This document shows positions 32,512-40,188 of a stretch of 49,324 bases of DNA, one piece after another (positions within the stretch are counted from its first letter, which is position 1; each line of letters opens with the position of its first letter). This DNA comes from UBA4312 sp040266995. Its GTDB lineage: Bacteria > Bacillota_I > Bacilli_A > Erysipelotrichales > Erysipelotrichaceae. The DNA is taken from NCBI GenBank assembly GCA_040266995.1, contig JAWRHV010000032.1, forward strand, positions 1-49,324, given 5' to 3'. The position numbers and the translations under genes are program-made. The notes beneath the pieces are model-generated. The model was not told the DNA's origin. It did no database searches and saw only the letters and a list, made by a program, of their open reading frames with translations.

Positions 32512-32883
32512 TTAAAGCCCGCCAAAGCCGCCTGTCATTTTCAGCAGCACCAGGCCACAGACTACTGTCACGGCATAAGCGGCGACGACGCAAATGACCC
32601 GGTTTCTGTTCAGTGTGCCGTTTTCCTTATAACGGAACGTCTTTTCCATAAGGAAGATGGTCACAAATCCAAGTACACACTTGATCACTGCGGGAACAGG
32701 CTGAGCCGGGAGAACTTTGATCTCCATGCCGATCCCACCGATTGCCATGATGATCAGGCAGATTCGATTGACCCAGTGCCAGACGCGAATCTGTTTTTCA
32801 TCCTTTCTGGTCAAGCCGACAATCAGGGAGATCAAAACGACAAAGCATGTAATGAAATGACAGATTTGAAAAAAGGTAAACAT
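32512..32883 (-). CDS. Four-helix membrane protein (function unknown)
   Basis: 123 residues, GGAGGATC binding site. Four hydrophobic helices (~3-23, ~38-54, ~63-81, ~97-117) with short polar loops; WHWVNRICLIIMAIGG and IKCVLGFVTIFLMEK are the middle ones. Loosely reminiscent of the DUF1516/YisL type of small membrane protein, but I am not certain. It stands between the ferritin-like pair and the TetR gene, so perhaps involved in metal or redox stress. Confidence 0.7.
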   Translation of the reverse strand: MFTFFQICHFITCFVVLISLIVGLTRKDEKQIRVWHWVNRICLIIMAIGGIGMEIKVLPAQPVPAVIKCVLGFVTIFLMEKTFRYKENGTLNRNRVICVVAAYAVTVVCGLVLLKMTGGFGGL

Positions 32884-32929
32884 ACCGAAGATCCTCCACT
32901 TTCTTTATTTCGATGCGCAACCGACTCTT

Positions 32930-33385
32930 TTACATCTGTTGAGACAGATAGTTCTCCCGGCCGATCTTTTTGATCAGCTCCAACTGTGTAGCTGTCCACA
33001 CACAGTCTTCCTCCTCGTCTTTATACCACTCCTTGACCATGTCATAGGTCGTCAGGTCACAGGCGAGCTCCGGCATCTTTGCCAGCACCTCAGACAGTCC
33101 GGCCTCCGCAAGCTTGATCTCATTGGCATAGAACGCCTCAATGTCATCAAACAGCTCCATGCAAGGACGCTCTTCATGTTTGATTTCTCCGCCAAGGTCC
33201 AAAATGCGGTCGAAGCAGCTTTTTGCAAAGTCAAGCTCTTCAACGGAATGTCCGGCGTATTTCTCTTCCAGCTTGGTGAATCCCTGCGCGGCGAAAATAC
33301 GGGCCTGAACGAAATGGTTGAACGACTGGTTGGAAACCCAAGTTCCCAGATACTGCATGCATGCGATGATATTCTTGTTATCCAT
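32930..33385 (-). CDS. Ferritin-like (bacterioferritin-related) protein, copy 1
   Basis: 151 residues, AGGAGG binding site. Four-helix-bundle wording of bacterioferritin is clear (QARIFAAQGFTKLEEKY, FDRILDLGGEIKHEERP, YKDEEEDCVWTATQLELIKKIGRENYL). By hand alignment with E. coli Bfr the E51-x-x-H54 motif becomes E-x-x-F and E127-x-x-H130 becomes E-x-x-D, and the helix-A Glu18 seems missing; haem Met52 is also absent. A canonical diiron ferroxidase site is therefore unlikely. It follows copy 2 by 12 bases in one operon. Confidence 0.85.
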   Translation of the reverse strand: MDNKNIIACMQYLGTWVSNQSFNHFVQARIFAAQGFTKLEEKYAGHSVEELDFAKSCFDRILDLGGEIKHEERPCMELFDDIEAFYANEIKLAEAGLSEVLAKMPELACDLTTYDMVKEWYKDEEEDCVWTATQLELIKKIGRENYLSQQM

Positions 33386-33397
33386 AATGAAACCTCC

Positions 33398-33856
33398 TTA
33401 AAGCAGGCTGACAAGCCAGTTAGCCTCGCCGATCTTCTCGATCAGCTCCAACTGCTGTTCGCCCCAGTACATGTCTTCTTCTTCGTCCTTGTAATAGTCC
33501 TTCAGGATGTCGTAGGTGATCAAGTCATCCTTGGCCAACTCTATAATACCCGCAAGACGCGCCAATCCATCCTTGGACACCTGCAGATCGCACTTCACCC
33601 AGTCAATGGGATCACAGCAGACCGGCGTCTCTGCCTTGGCTCCATTCTTCACCTCGCCGCCCAAGTCCAGGATGCGGTCAATGCACTGATCTACGTAACC
33701 GCGTTCTTCGGAGGCATGCTCGGCATATTTTTCCGCCAGTTTGGTAAATCCCTGTGCTGCAAAGATCCGAGACTGGATCGCATGCCCATCTGCCTGCTGG
33801 GAAAGATCGGTGACGATAGCCTGCAGGCCCTCAATCAGCTTTTTGTTCTGTTCCAT
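33398..33856 (-). CDS. Ferritin-like (bacterioferritin-related) protein, copy 2
   Basis: 152 residues, CAGGAGG binding site, first gene of the operon. Same fold wording as copy 1 (QSRIFAAQGFTKLAEKYAEH, CIDRILDLGGEVKN, YKDEEEDMYWGEQQLELIEKIGEANWL). H54 equivalent is Tyr and H130 equivalent is Asp in my alignment. Contains a VCCDP pair of cysteines absent from copy 1. The tandem suggests a hetero-oligomer, as with paired bacterioferritins, but with a different or lost metal centre (inference). Confidence 0.85.
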   Translation of the reverse strand: MEQNKKLIEGLQAIVTDLSQQADGHAIQSRIFAAQGFTKLAEKYAEHASEERGYVDQCIDRILDLGGEVKNGAKAETPVCCDPIDWVKCDLQVSKDGLARLAGIIELAKDDLITYDILKDYYKDEEEDMYWGEQQLELIEKIGEANWLVSLL

Positions 33857-33903
33857 AATTAAAACCTCCTGATCATTTATTGGATCTCGTCCTTACAAGT
33901 CCA

Positions 33904-33931
33904 ATTATACGGATCAGGAGGTCTTTTTCAA
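33904..33931 (-). promoter_or_regulatory. Promoter of the ferritin-like/metal operon
   Basis: On the - strand: -35 TTGAAA (33926-33931), 16-nt spacer, -10 TATAAT (33904-33909). A GATCAGGAGG stretch occurs both in this promoter and again at the ribosome binding site. Confidence 0.65.
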
Positions 33932-33972
33932 TTCAGAAAAGCGGGTGGGTGTCAACTTGGTAGATATTATTG

Positions 33973-34533
33973 CTAAATTCTCTCGTTAAAAATGTATTCC
34001 CGCAGCGGCTGCGGCAGCGAATGATCCAGCAAATCGGCAATCTTCTCCGCACTGGCTTCGATGGCTCCGAACAGCCACTCACATACCGTCATCGTCGCGC
34101 CGTGGCAGTATATCCGGATATACAGGTCCAAATCCGGATCAGGGTTTACCACATCCTTTTCTGTTTTGAGATAATACCAGATTTGTTCAGCGCTGATGTC
34201 TGTCATGTTGCGGGTAAATGACTCATAGCCGCTTGTATGCTGGATAATATTGATAAACAGTGCCTTGTGCTGCTCATAAAACATAATGTATTCAAGCTGC
34301 AGCTCCGGCCAGGTTTTGCCTTCGTCACACGCTCGCTCCACGATCTCTCGCATACGGATGCCGTAGTCCCATGTAATCAGGTCGTATTTATTCTGAAAAT
34401 GGCGGTAAAACGTGGCCGGTGCCATTTCGCAGTTGTCAGTAATCTCCTTGATAGTGATCTTATGGATTCTTTTCTTTTCTGCCAGTTCCCGGAAGGAATC
34501 GACCAGAAGATCTTTTGTCGTTTTTATGATCAT
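33973..34533 (-). CDS. TetR/AcrR-family regulator
   Basis: 186 residues, TAGGAGGTAAC binding site. N-terminal TetR helix-turn-helix (ITIKEITDNCEMAPATFYRHF) and a ligand domain of the same type as the regulator at 31840-32388. Immediately upstream of, and co-directional with, the ferritin-like operon, whose promoter lies in the 116-base gap, so it probably controls that promoter. Confidence 0.9.
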   Translation of the reverse strand: MIIKTTKDLLVDSFRELAEKKRIHKITIKEITDNCEMAPATFYRHFQNKYDLITWDYGIRMREIVERACDEGKTWPELQLEYIMFYEQHKALFINIIQHTSGYESFTRNMTDISAEQIWYYLKTEKDVVNPDPDLDLYIRIYCHGATMTVCEWLFGAIEASAEKIADLLDHSLPQPLREYIFNERI

Positions 34534-34615
34534 AGTTACCTCCTATATACGCTTTTCTGCCACGGCAGATCGGAGTTCTCGGTCCGTGTGCGGCTTTTTA
34601 TTAGGTTTCCCTCCG

Positions 34616-34816
34616 TTACTTTTGAAAATGTTTTACTTGTTTATTTCCACTCTTTCTTTTCTTCTGCGGATTGGGGATTTTCAATAAATCCGACTTCTCC
34701 GTGATATTGACCAACCACTTCTTTCCCTCATCGGTCAGCTTTGCATAGTTCAAATGGAGTCGTTTGCAGATGAAGGCCAGCGCCTTCTCGTTTGATTTGG
34801 GCTTTTGCGTTCTTCC
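34616..34816 (-). pseudogene. Gene remnant in frame after the XRE stop codon
   Basis: After the XRE stop the same frame stays open for 66 codons without an ATG, coding for a well-behaved basic peptide (KSNEKALAFICKRLHLNYA, LTDEGKKWLVNITEKSDLL) ending at TAA 34616. Codon use and composition look protein-like. It is probably the 3' part of another mobile-element gene joined by deletion; the family is not recognised. Confidence 0.45.
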
Positions 34817-35518
34817 TTAATCCCCATTTCCAAAGATATCCAGCATCTGTAAAGCAACCTCTTGCAGTTTTTGCAGTCCGCTGTCGTCAAGCGTTCCCGT
34901 CTTGCCGATGCTTCCCACAATCAATGCCGCCATTTCCTGCCACGTCTGACGCATCAACTCCGGCGTGGTCGGGGCCTGCTGTTCCATGCCCTTGCGAATA
35001 TCACGCAGGATCGCCATAAAGGTATTTCGTATTTGTTCATGCTCCGCCTCGTTCTGCGTCGCCTTTTGAGAACGGATATACGCTTCATCTTCCCTGATTT
35101 CCAGTGTTTTCTCTGGGTGGGCCTTTCGGTAGTCCGTCAGCATGGAGAGCGCGCCGCTTAACACTTCGTTCCGGGACAGTACGCCCTCCGTCATGGCTCC
35201 GCTGAAATATACGTCGATCAATCGCAGAAGATAAGGAAACTGCGGGTGTTCAATCAAGCGGTTTACCATCTCTGTCTTAAACGACGGGGACAAAAGCTGC
35301 CGCGCAGCTTCTTCCGAAAGACCGAGTTTGGTAATATCAATGTATTTGGGCGTCCGTATGGATGTGAGGCCCAGCAGATAGTCCGTGGATGTGTCCAATG
35401 CCTTTGCGAGCTTTCCGAGGACGATAGCGTCCACCTGCTTGGTTGTGCCGCTTTCGATCCGGCTCAAAGTGGATTCTGTGACGCCGGCCCTTTCCGCAAG
35501 TTCCTTCTGCCTATACAA
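34817..35518 (-). pseudogene. XRE-family regulator, 5'-truncated by an IS3 remnant
   Basis: 233 residues remain. The helix-turn-helix begins abruptly at YRQKELAERAGVTESTLSRIESG; the first helix that normally precedes it is missing, and the in-frame TTG at 35518 follows a stop with no binding site. After the helix-turn-helix comes a region of TSTDYLLGLT type and a long helical C-terminus (EKTLEIREDEAYIRS ... LQMLDIFGNGD). Such regulators occur in conjugative elements. The breakpoint coincides with the IS3-family sequence starting near 35521. Confidence 0.75.
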
Positions 35519-35520
35519 TT

Positions 35521-36075
35521 AAGCGATATCGTCCGCATAAAACCAAGGGAAATGAAGCGGATATACCAAATATCGTGAATCGGGAATTCGATGACCGCAC
35601 ACAGAATGAAGTGCTGGTCAGCGACCTCACCTACGTGCGGATACGTGATCGCTGGGCCTATCTGTGCATATTGATTGATTTATTCAATCGCGAGATCGTT
35701 GGAAGCAGTTGTGGTATGCATAAAACAGCAGAATTGGTAGAAGAGGCATTTTTATCCGTGCATCGTGATCTAAACAACATTCATTATTTTCACACAGACA
35801 GAGGAAGCGAGTTCGATAACCATTTGATTGATGATGTGTTGGAAAAATATAATATTACCCGATCACTCAGCCATAAAGGGAATCCCTATGACAATGTGGT
35901 GGCTGAGTCTGGATTCAAGATCATAAAAACAGAGTTTGTAAAACCGAGGTGTTTTGATTCATTATCACAGTTGAAAATGGAATGGGCAGCATATATGCAT
36001 TGGTATAATAACATACGGATACATTCGACCCTTGGATACAAGGCGCCGGTGGAATACAGAAACAGTCCTTCATAA
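35521..36075 (+). pseudogene. IS3-family transposase OrfB remnant (integrase core)
   Basis: The frame is open from 35521 (KRYRPHKTKGN) through the GTG at 35575 to the stop. About 184 residues of the rve integrase core: DDE residues in VSDLTYV, HTDRGSEF and the Glu of NVVAESGF, then IHSTLGYKAPVEY at the end. The first third of OrfB and all of OrfA are missing, so the copy is dead. It lies between the truncated XRE gene and tRNA-Ala. Confidence 0.88.
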
Positions 36076-36121
36076 ATTTGTCAAAAAAAATGTTGCCATA
36101 CCAGTTCGTGCAATGTCCATT

Positions 36122-36197
36122 TGGTGGAGCCTAGGGGGTTCGAACCCCTGACCTCTACGCTGCCAGCGTAGCGCTCTCCCAGCTGAGCTAAGACCCC
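36122..36197 (-). tRNA. tRNA-Ala (anticodon GGC)
   Basis: 76 nt with encoded CCA on the - strand. Acceptor GGGGTCT/AGGCTCC with two G-T pairs, D stem GCTC/GAGC, anticodon stem CTACG/CGTAG with loop CTGGCAG (anticodon GGC), T arm AGGGG-TTCGAAC-CCCCT. Its 3' end faces the IS3 remnant and island. Confidence 0.95.
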
Positions 36198-36244
36198 ATG
36201 TGTTTCTATTATACCTTGGTTTATATTAATTTCAAGAACAGAAA

Positions 36245-36275
36245 AGAAAAACTTTGGAGTTTTTGCCTCCAAAGC
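36245..36275 (-). terminator. Intrinsic terminator of the pcrA-camS operon
   Basis: On the - strand CTTTGGAG / CTCCAAAG, 7-nt loop, TTTTT. Starts one base after the last stop codon. Confidence 0.9.
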
Positions 36276-36848
36276 TTATCTTGTAATTTCATCTACCAGG
36301 TCCTTGTCCCTTGGCTTGGTCAAAACATCGGTTGTCTTCTTGCCGGCACCGGTCTTGGTGATTTCAACAATAACCTGGCCCCCTGTATCCTGTCCTTCAG
36401 CTGGTATAAAATTATACCCGTTGATTTCCAGATCATACATTTTTCCATCATCATGGTTAGTAAAATACGTACCGATCGGAAGCATACTGTCAATAATATC
36501 ATACGCTTCATCCACCGCATCGGTAATCGCATCGGTATCCATGGAATCTCCCATATCCAGATTGATCCGCAGAGTAGCACTCTTCAGATTGACCGTTACA
36601 TTGTCTACCCCGCTGATGGAGGACATACGGGACTGTACTTCTTCCACATTTTCCTTGGTGATCTTCGGATTCAGATCATTTCCTTGAAAACGAACACCTG
36701 GAACCGGTTTATCCTGCCCGACTGCACTGGTTGCCAATACATATAAAATAAATACCACCGGAATCAATATCACAAACAAAGTCAGCCAGACAAGTCCATG
36801 CCCTTGTTTCCGACGTATATCTCTTTTCTTTTTATTCTTTTCGGCCAT
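36276..36848 (-). CDS. Single-pass membrane protein of the pcrA-camS operon (function unknown)
   Basis: 190 residues, CAGGAGGCAGG binding site. A Lys/Arg-rich cytoplasmic start (~1-17), one transmembrane helix (LVWLTLFVILIPVVFILYVL, ~20-39), then an extracytoplasmic domain of alternating strands with SGVDNVTVNLKSATLRINLD. No lipobox and no enzyme motif. The outer domain has the strand-helix-strand flavour of small ligand- or protein-binding domains. Third gene of the operon, 33 bases after camS. Confidence 0.8.
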   Translation of the reverse strand: MAEKNKKKRDIRRKQGHGLVWLTLFVILIPVVFILYVLATSAVGQDKPVPGVRFQGNDLNPKITKENVEEVQSRMSSISGVDNVTVNLKSATLRINLDMGDSMDTDAITDAVDEAYDIIDSMLPIGTYFTNHDDGKMYDLEINGYNFIPAEGQDTGGQVIVEITKTGAGKKTTDVLTKPRDKDLVDEITR

Positions 36849-36881
36849 ATTCCTGCCTCCTGCCTTTCATTATATCATAGT

Positions 36882-37943
36882 CTAGAATGAAGATGCCACA
36901 ATCACATCCTGTGTACCGGCGTTTCGCACCATCATACAATACGCATCGCTGTCATTGAAGATCCGTACCGTATACCGGCAATTGGTGTTGCTGAAGTTTT
37001 TCAGCTCGACCCGGGTCGCTTCGATAACCGCCAGGATCTCTCCGGCAGTCTTTCCGTGCGCCGTAATTTCGATATTCATCTTGACCAGCTCATCATCCTC
37101 ATACTTTGCTTCTGCGGTTACATACGTATTGTCGGATAAGACCTGGGAAACCTGCGATTTAAAATCCGTGAACTCTTCGGCAGCCGCCAGATCTTTGGTC
37201 GTGAACGTACCGCTTGGAACATGGATCCATTCCTCGTTGATCTTATAGAAGTTCTGATTGCTTCCCTGGAAATAACCGGCATACTTATACCCGCCGATCT
37301 GCTCGGCTTCCTCTGAATTCAACTCATAGGCAGCGACAAAAATGGGTACATTGGACGTCACCTCATTAAAGCGCTGACGCATATAGTTGACCAGCTTACT
37401 GCAGGTAACCTCCAGATATTGCTGCATTCGGTCATCCTTGATCTTGACATCGTCGCCAACGACATCATTGACAACCAAAGCAATCGAAATGCCCTGTAAT
37501 TCATCATTGGAATACCAGTCCAGTTCATAGATATCTACCAGGATAATGGCGTTCTTTACCGTACCATTTCCGGTATCGAAAGCTTCATCTACCCCGGGAT
37601 TCAGCCCATTCGGGTTATCATCTCTTAAGGTACCTAATAATCCTCGGGACCCGTCAGTAGCATCCAGCTCATCATAATCCAGAAATGCATGGGTCTTATA
37701 GCCGACTCTGTCCGGAGGAAAATATTGCTTGGACAGGTCCATCAGACCATCTTCCAGCTGGATCCGGGTATCGATATCCGGAATGATGCCCACATGTTTG
37801 ACTCTTGTATCTTTTGTATCATAAGGCAGGATAGCTGCATAATCATTACTGGATAGTGCCTGTGACTGATTGGAATTTGTGGTAGAGCACGCACTCAATG
37901 CCAGGATCAACAATCCCAGGATCCATTTTGATAGTTTACGCAT
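36882..37943 (-). CDS. camS: CamS-family lipoprotein (sex pheromone precursor family)
   Basis: 353 residues, AAGGAGGTG binding site. Signal peptide with lipobox LSAC (Cys19), then the CamS body: YKTHAFLDYDELDATDGSRG, NAIILVDIYELDWY, VPIFVAAYELNS, PSGTFTTKDL. Anchored to the outer face of the membrane. In Enterococcus the cleaved CamS signal peptide releases the pheromone cAM373; here the residues before the cleavage site are LGLLILALSA. The lipoprotein's own role is unknown. Follows pcrA, as in other Firmicutes, though ligA is absent between. Confidence 0.9.
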   Translation of the reverse strand: MRKLSKWILGLLILALSACSTTNSNQSQALSSNDYAAILPYDTKDTRVKHVGIIPDIDTRIQLEDGLMDLSKQYFPPDRVGYKTHAFLDYDELDATDGSRGLLGTLRDDNPNGLNPGVDEAFDTGNGTVKNAIILVDIYELDWYSNDELQGISIALVVNDVVGDDVKIKDDRMQQYLEVTCSKLVNYMRQRFNEVTSNVPIFVAAYELNSEEAEQIGGYKYAGYFQGSNQNFYKINEEWIHVPSGTFTTKDLAAAEEFTDFKSQVSQVLSDNTYVTAEAKYEDDELVKMNIEITAHGKTAGEILAVIEATRVELKNFSNTNCRYTVRIFNDSDAYCMMVRNAGTQDVIVASSF

Positions 37944-37989
37944 AAGCCACCTCCTTTGTCTTCTTTTTTATCATATCGCCCTTATTATA

Positions 37990-40116
37990 TCACGAAACCA
38001 GTTTCTTTAAAGATGGATGCAGTGCATTCAGTTTTTTTACACCGTATTTTCTTTCAAACGCAATCGTTGCCACCGTTCCCTGGATGTCAAGGATCACCCC
38101 TTGTCCAAACTGGCTGTGCACCACAAGATCTCCCTTGCGGTATTTGGCATGGGAAGGCTTTCGCATCGTCGGCACCGATTCTTCTTTTTTCTCTGAATGA
38201 ATGAATTCATCCGGGATCTCATTTAAAAAACGACTTGGTGTCTTATACGTTTCCAGCATATAGCTGTATCCCTGGTTCCATGTGATGAACAGACGTTTTT
38301 TAGCACGCGTCATCGCTACATAACACAACCGTCGTTCTTCCTCCAAAGCGGCTTTGCCACCCTCTTGGATCGACCGTGTGCTCGGGAAGACCCCTTCGTT
38401 GAAATTGACGATAAAGACCGTGTCAAATTCCAGCCCCTTGGCCGCATGCACGGTCATCAAGGAAACCGCATTCTCACGAGATTCCTGGCTTTTATCCGTA
38501 AACAGAGCAATGTCCTGCAAATACGTTTCCAAGGTCATTTCCGGATCTTCCTGTAAGCTTTGGGCAATATCGGATTTCAGTTCCTTGATATTCTCGATCC
38601 GTTCTTCCTCTTTGTTGTCTTCCAACATCCGGTAGTATCCAACCTCTTCCATTATATAATCCAGGTAATCCTCTAAAGAATAATCCTCCCGATGCCTGCG
38701 CAGCGTATCGATCTGTTGGACAAATTGTACGCATTTGTTTCGGGTGGCGCCCGTCAGCTGCGGATCACGCATCACTTCCATCAGATTCGTTTCCTCTTCC
38801 AGGGCTTGTTGCTGCAGCTTCTCGATCGTTTTAGCACCGATGCCCCGTCGCGGCTGGTTGATTACACGCAAAACAGCCAGATCCAAAGACAATTGTTTCG
38901 GATCGTCCGGATCCGCATTGGCACACAGCTTCAGATAACACAAGGCATCCTTGATCTCCTGGCGTTCGTAAAAGCGGATGCCCCCGAAGATACGATACGG
39001 GATCCCGACCTTACGCAGCACTCGTTCAAAAGCCCGGGAGCTGTAATTGGACCGATATAGCACAGCTAGATCCTTATAGTCCAGGCCCTCCTTATGCAGA
39101 TCATGGATCTGTCGGGCCACGTAGACCGGCTCTTCATTATCATCGATGGATTGATGCAGCTTCAGCTTATCCTTGCCCGGCAGATGGGTAAACAGTTCCT
39201 TTTCGATCCGGCTTTGATTATGGGCAATGACCGCATTGCTGGCATCCAGGATCGGCTGGGTCGAACGATAGTTCTCGTTGAGCAGCACCGTCCGGCAGTC
39301 TTCGAAATCTTTGTCAAACCGTAAAATAATATTTACACTGGCTCCTCGCCACGTATAGATCGTCTGATCCGGATCCCCTACGACACATAACTTGGCGGTC
39401 GGACCGGTCAACATACGGATGATGTTGTATTGCGTGGCATCAACATCCTGAAACTCATCCACATGAATATAGTCCAGACGCGACTGCCATTTATGGCGGA
39501 CCGTCGGAAAGTTTTTTAACAGTCGATGCCCTTCGATCAACAGATCGTCAAAGTCCATCGCCTTCATCTCATGCCGTTTGGCTTCATAGCTGCGATACAG
39601 CTTACAATAGATTTCCTGTTCATGGCTCATCGCAAAGCCTTCCGCCATATCCGGGTCGACATCATTGCTCTTGTTGGAAGAGATATACGCCAGCACCTTG
39701 CCCATCGGGTACGCTTTTTTATCGATATCCAGTCGTTTATAGAAAGGGCGAAGGATCTGCTTCTGGTCATCCGTATCCAGGATCGTAAAAGATTTCGGAT
39801 AGCCCAGATGATCTCCATCTTCCCTCAGGATCCGTACGCATAAGGAATGGATCGTGGAAATCCTTACCAGACGGGCATCATCCTGCAAGAGCGCATACAG
39901 TCTTTCCTTCATCTCATTGGTAGCTTTATTGGTAAAAGTAATAGCCAGAATACGACTTGGATAGATTCCTAGTTCCTTCACCAGATATACAATACGAGCC
40001 ATTAAGACCCGTGTTTTCCCACTACCGGCACCGGCAATGATCCGCACGTGCTGATCGATCGTACATGCAGCTTCTCGCTGGTTTGTATTTAAAGTATCTA
40101 ATACGGAGTTTGTCAT
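37990..40116 (-). CDS. pcrA: ATP-dependent DNA helicase PcrA/UvrD
   Basis: Start set at the ATG after GGCGGTGAT (MTNSVLD). 708 residues. SF1A motifs: Q motif LNTNQREA, motif I AGAGSGKTRVL, Ia ITFTNKATNEM, II VDEFQDVDATQ, III VVGDPDQTIYTWRGA, IV LNENYRST, V TVHAAKGLEFD, VI AMTRAKKRL. C-terminal tudor-like strand region (KGDLVVHSQFGQGVI) as in PcrA. 3'-5' helicase in repair and plasmid replication. Confidence 0.96.
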   Translation of the reverse strand: MTNSVLDTLNTNQREAACTIDQHVRIIAGAGSGKTRVLMARIVYLVKELGIYPSRILAITFTNKATNEMKERLYALLQDDARLVRISTIHSLCVRILREDGDHLGYPKSFTILDTDDQKQILRPFYKRLDIDKKAYPMGKVLAYISSNKSNDVDPDMAEGFAMSHEQEIYCKLYRSYEAKRHEMKAMDFDDLLIEGHRLLKNFPTVRHKWQSRLDYIHVDEFQDVDATQYNIIRMLTGPTAKLCVVGDPDQTIYTWRGASVNIILRFDKDFEDCRTVLLNENYRSTQPILDASNAVIAHNQSRIEKELFTHLPGKDKLKLHQSIDDNEEPVYVARQIHDLHKEGLDYKDLAVLYRSNYSSRAFERVLRKVGIPYRIFGGIRFYERQEIKDALCYLKLCANADPDDPKQLSLDLAVLRVINQPRRGIGAKTIEKLQQQALEEETNLMEVMRDPQLTGATRNKCVQFVQQIDTLRRHREDYSLEDYLDYIMEEVGYYRMLEDNKEEERIENIKELKSDIAQSLQEDPEMTLETYLQDIALFTDKSQESRENAVSLMTVHAAKGLEFDTVFIVNFNEGVFPSTRSIQEGGKAALEEERRLCYVAMTRAKKRLFITWNQGYSYMLETYKTPSRFLNEIPDEFIHSEKKEESVPTMRKPSHAKYRKGDLVVHSQFGQGVILDIQGTVATIAFERKYGVKKLNALHPSLKKLVS

Positions 40117-40148
40117 AATATCACCGCCATTTATCATATCACAGATGA

Positions 40149-40177
40149 CAAAAAAACCCGAGTTTTTCCCTCGCGTT
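40149..40177 (-). terminator. Terminator after the 40189-41349 gene
   Basis: On the - strand GCGAG / CTCGG with a purine-rich loop, then a run of seven T. The stem is imperfect. Confidence 0.6.
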
Positions 40178-40188
40178 TTCTTATGGAT

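Noticed and set aside
32331..34704. Several + strand frames of 90-300 codons opposite the TetR and ferritin-like genes
   Set aside because: Mirror images of GC-rich coding DNA; the - strand genes have binding sites and clear domains.
36076..36125. Possible att site at the 3' end of tRNA-Ala
   Set aside because: I looked for a second copy of the tRNA 3' end at the left side of the island and saw none; no integrase gene is in the window.
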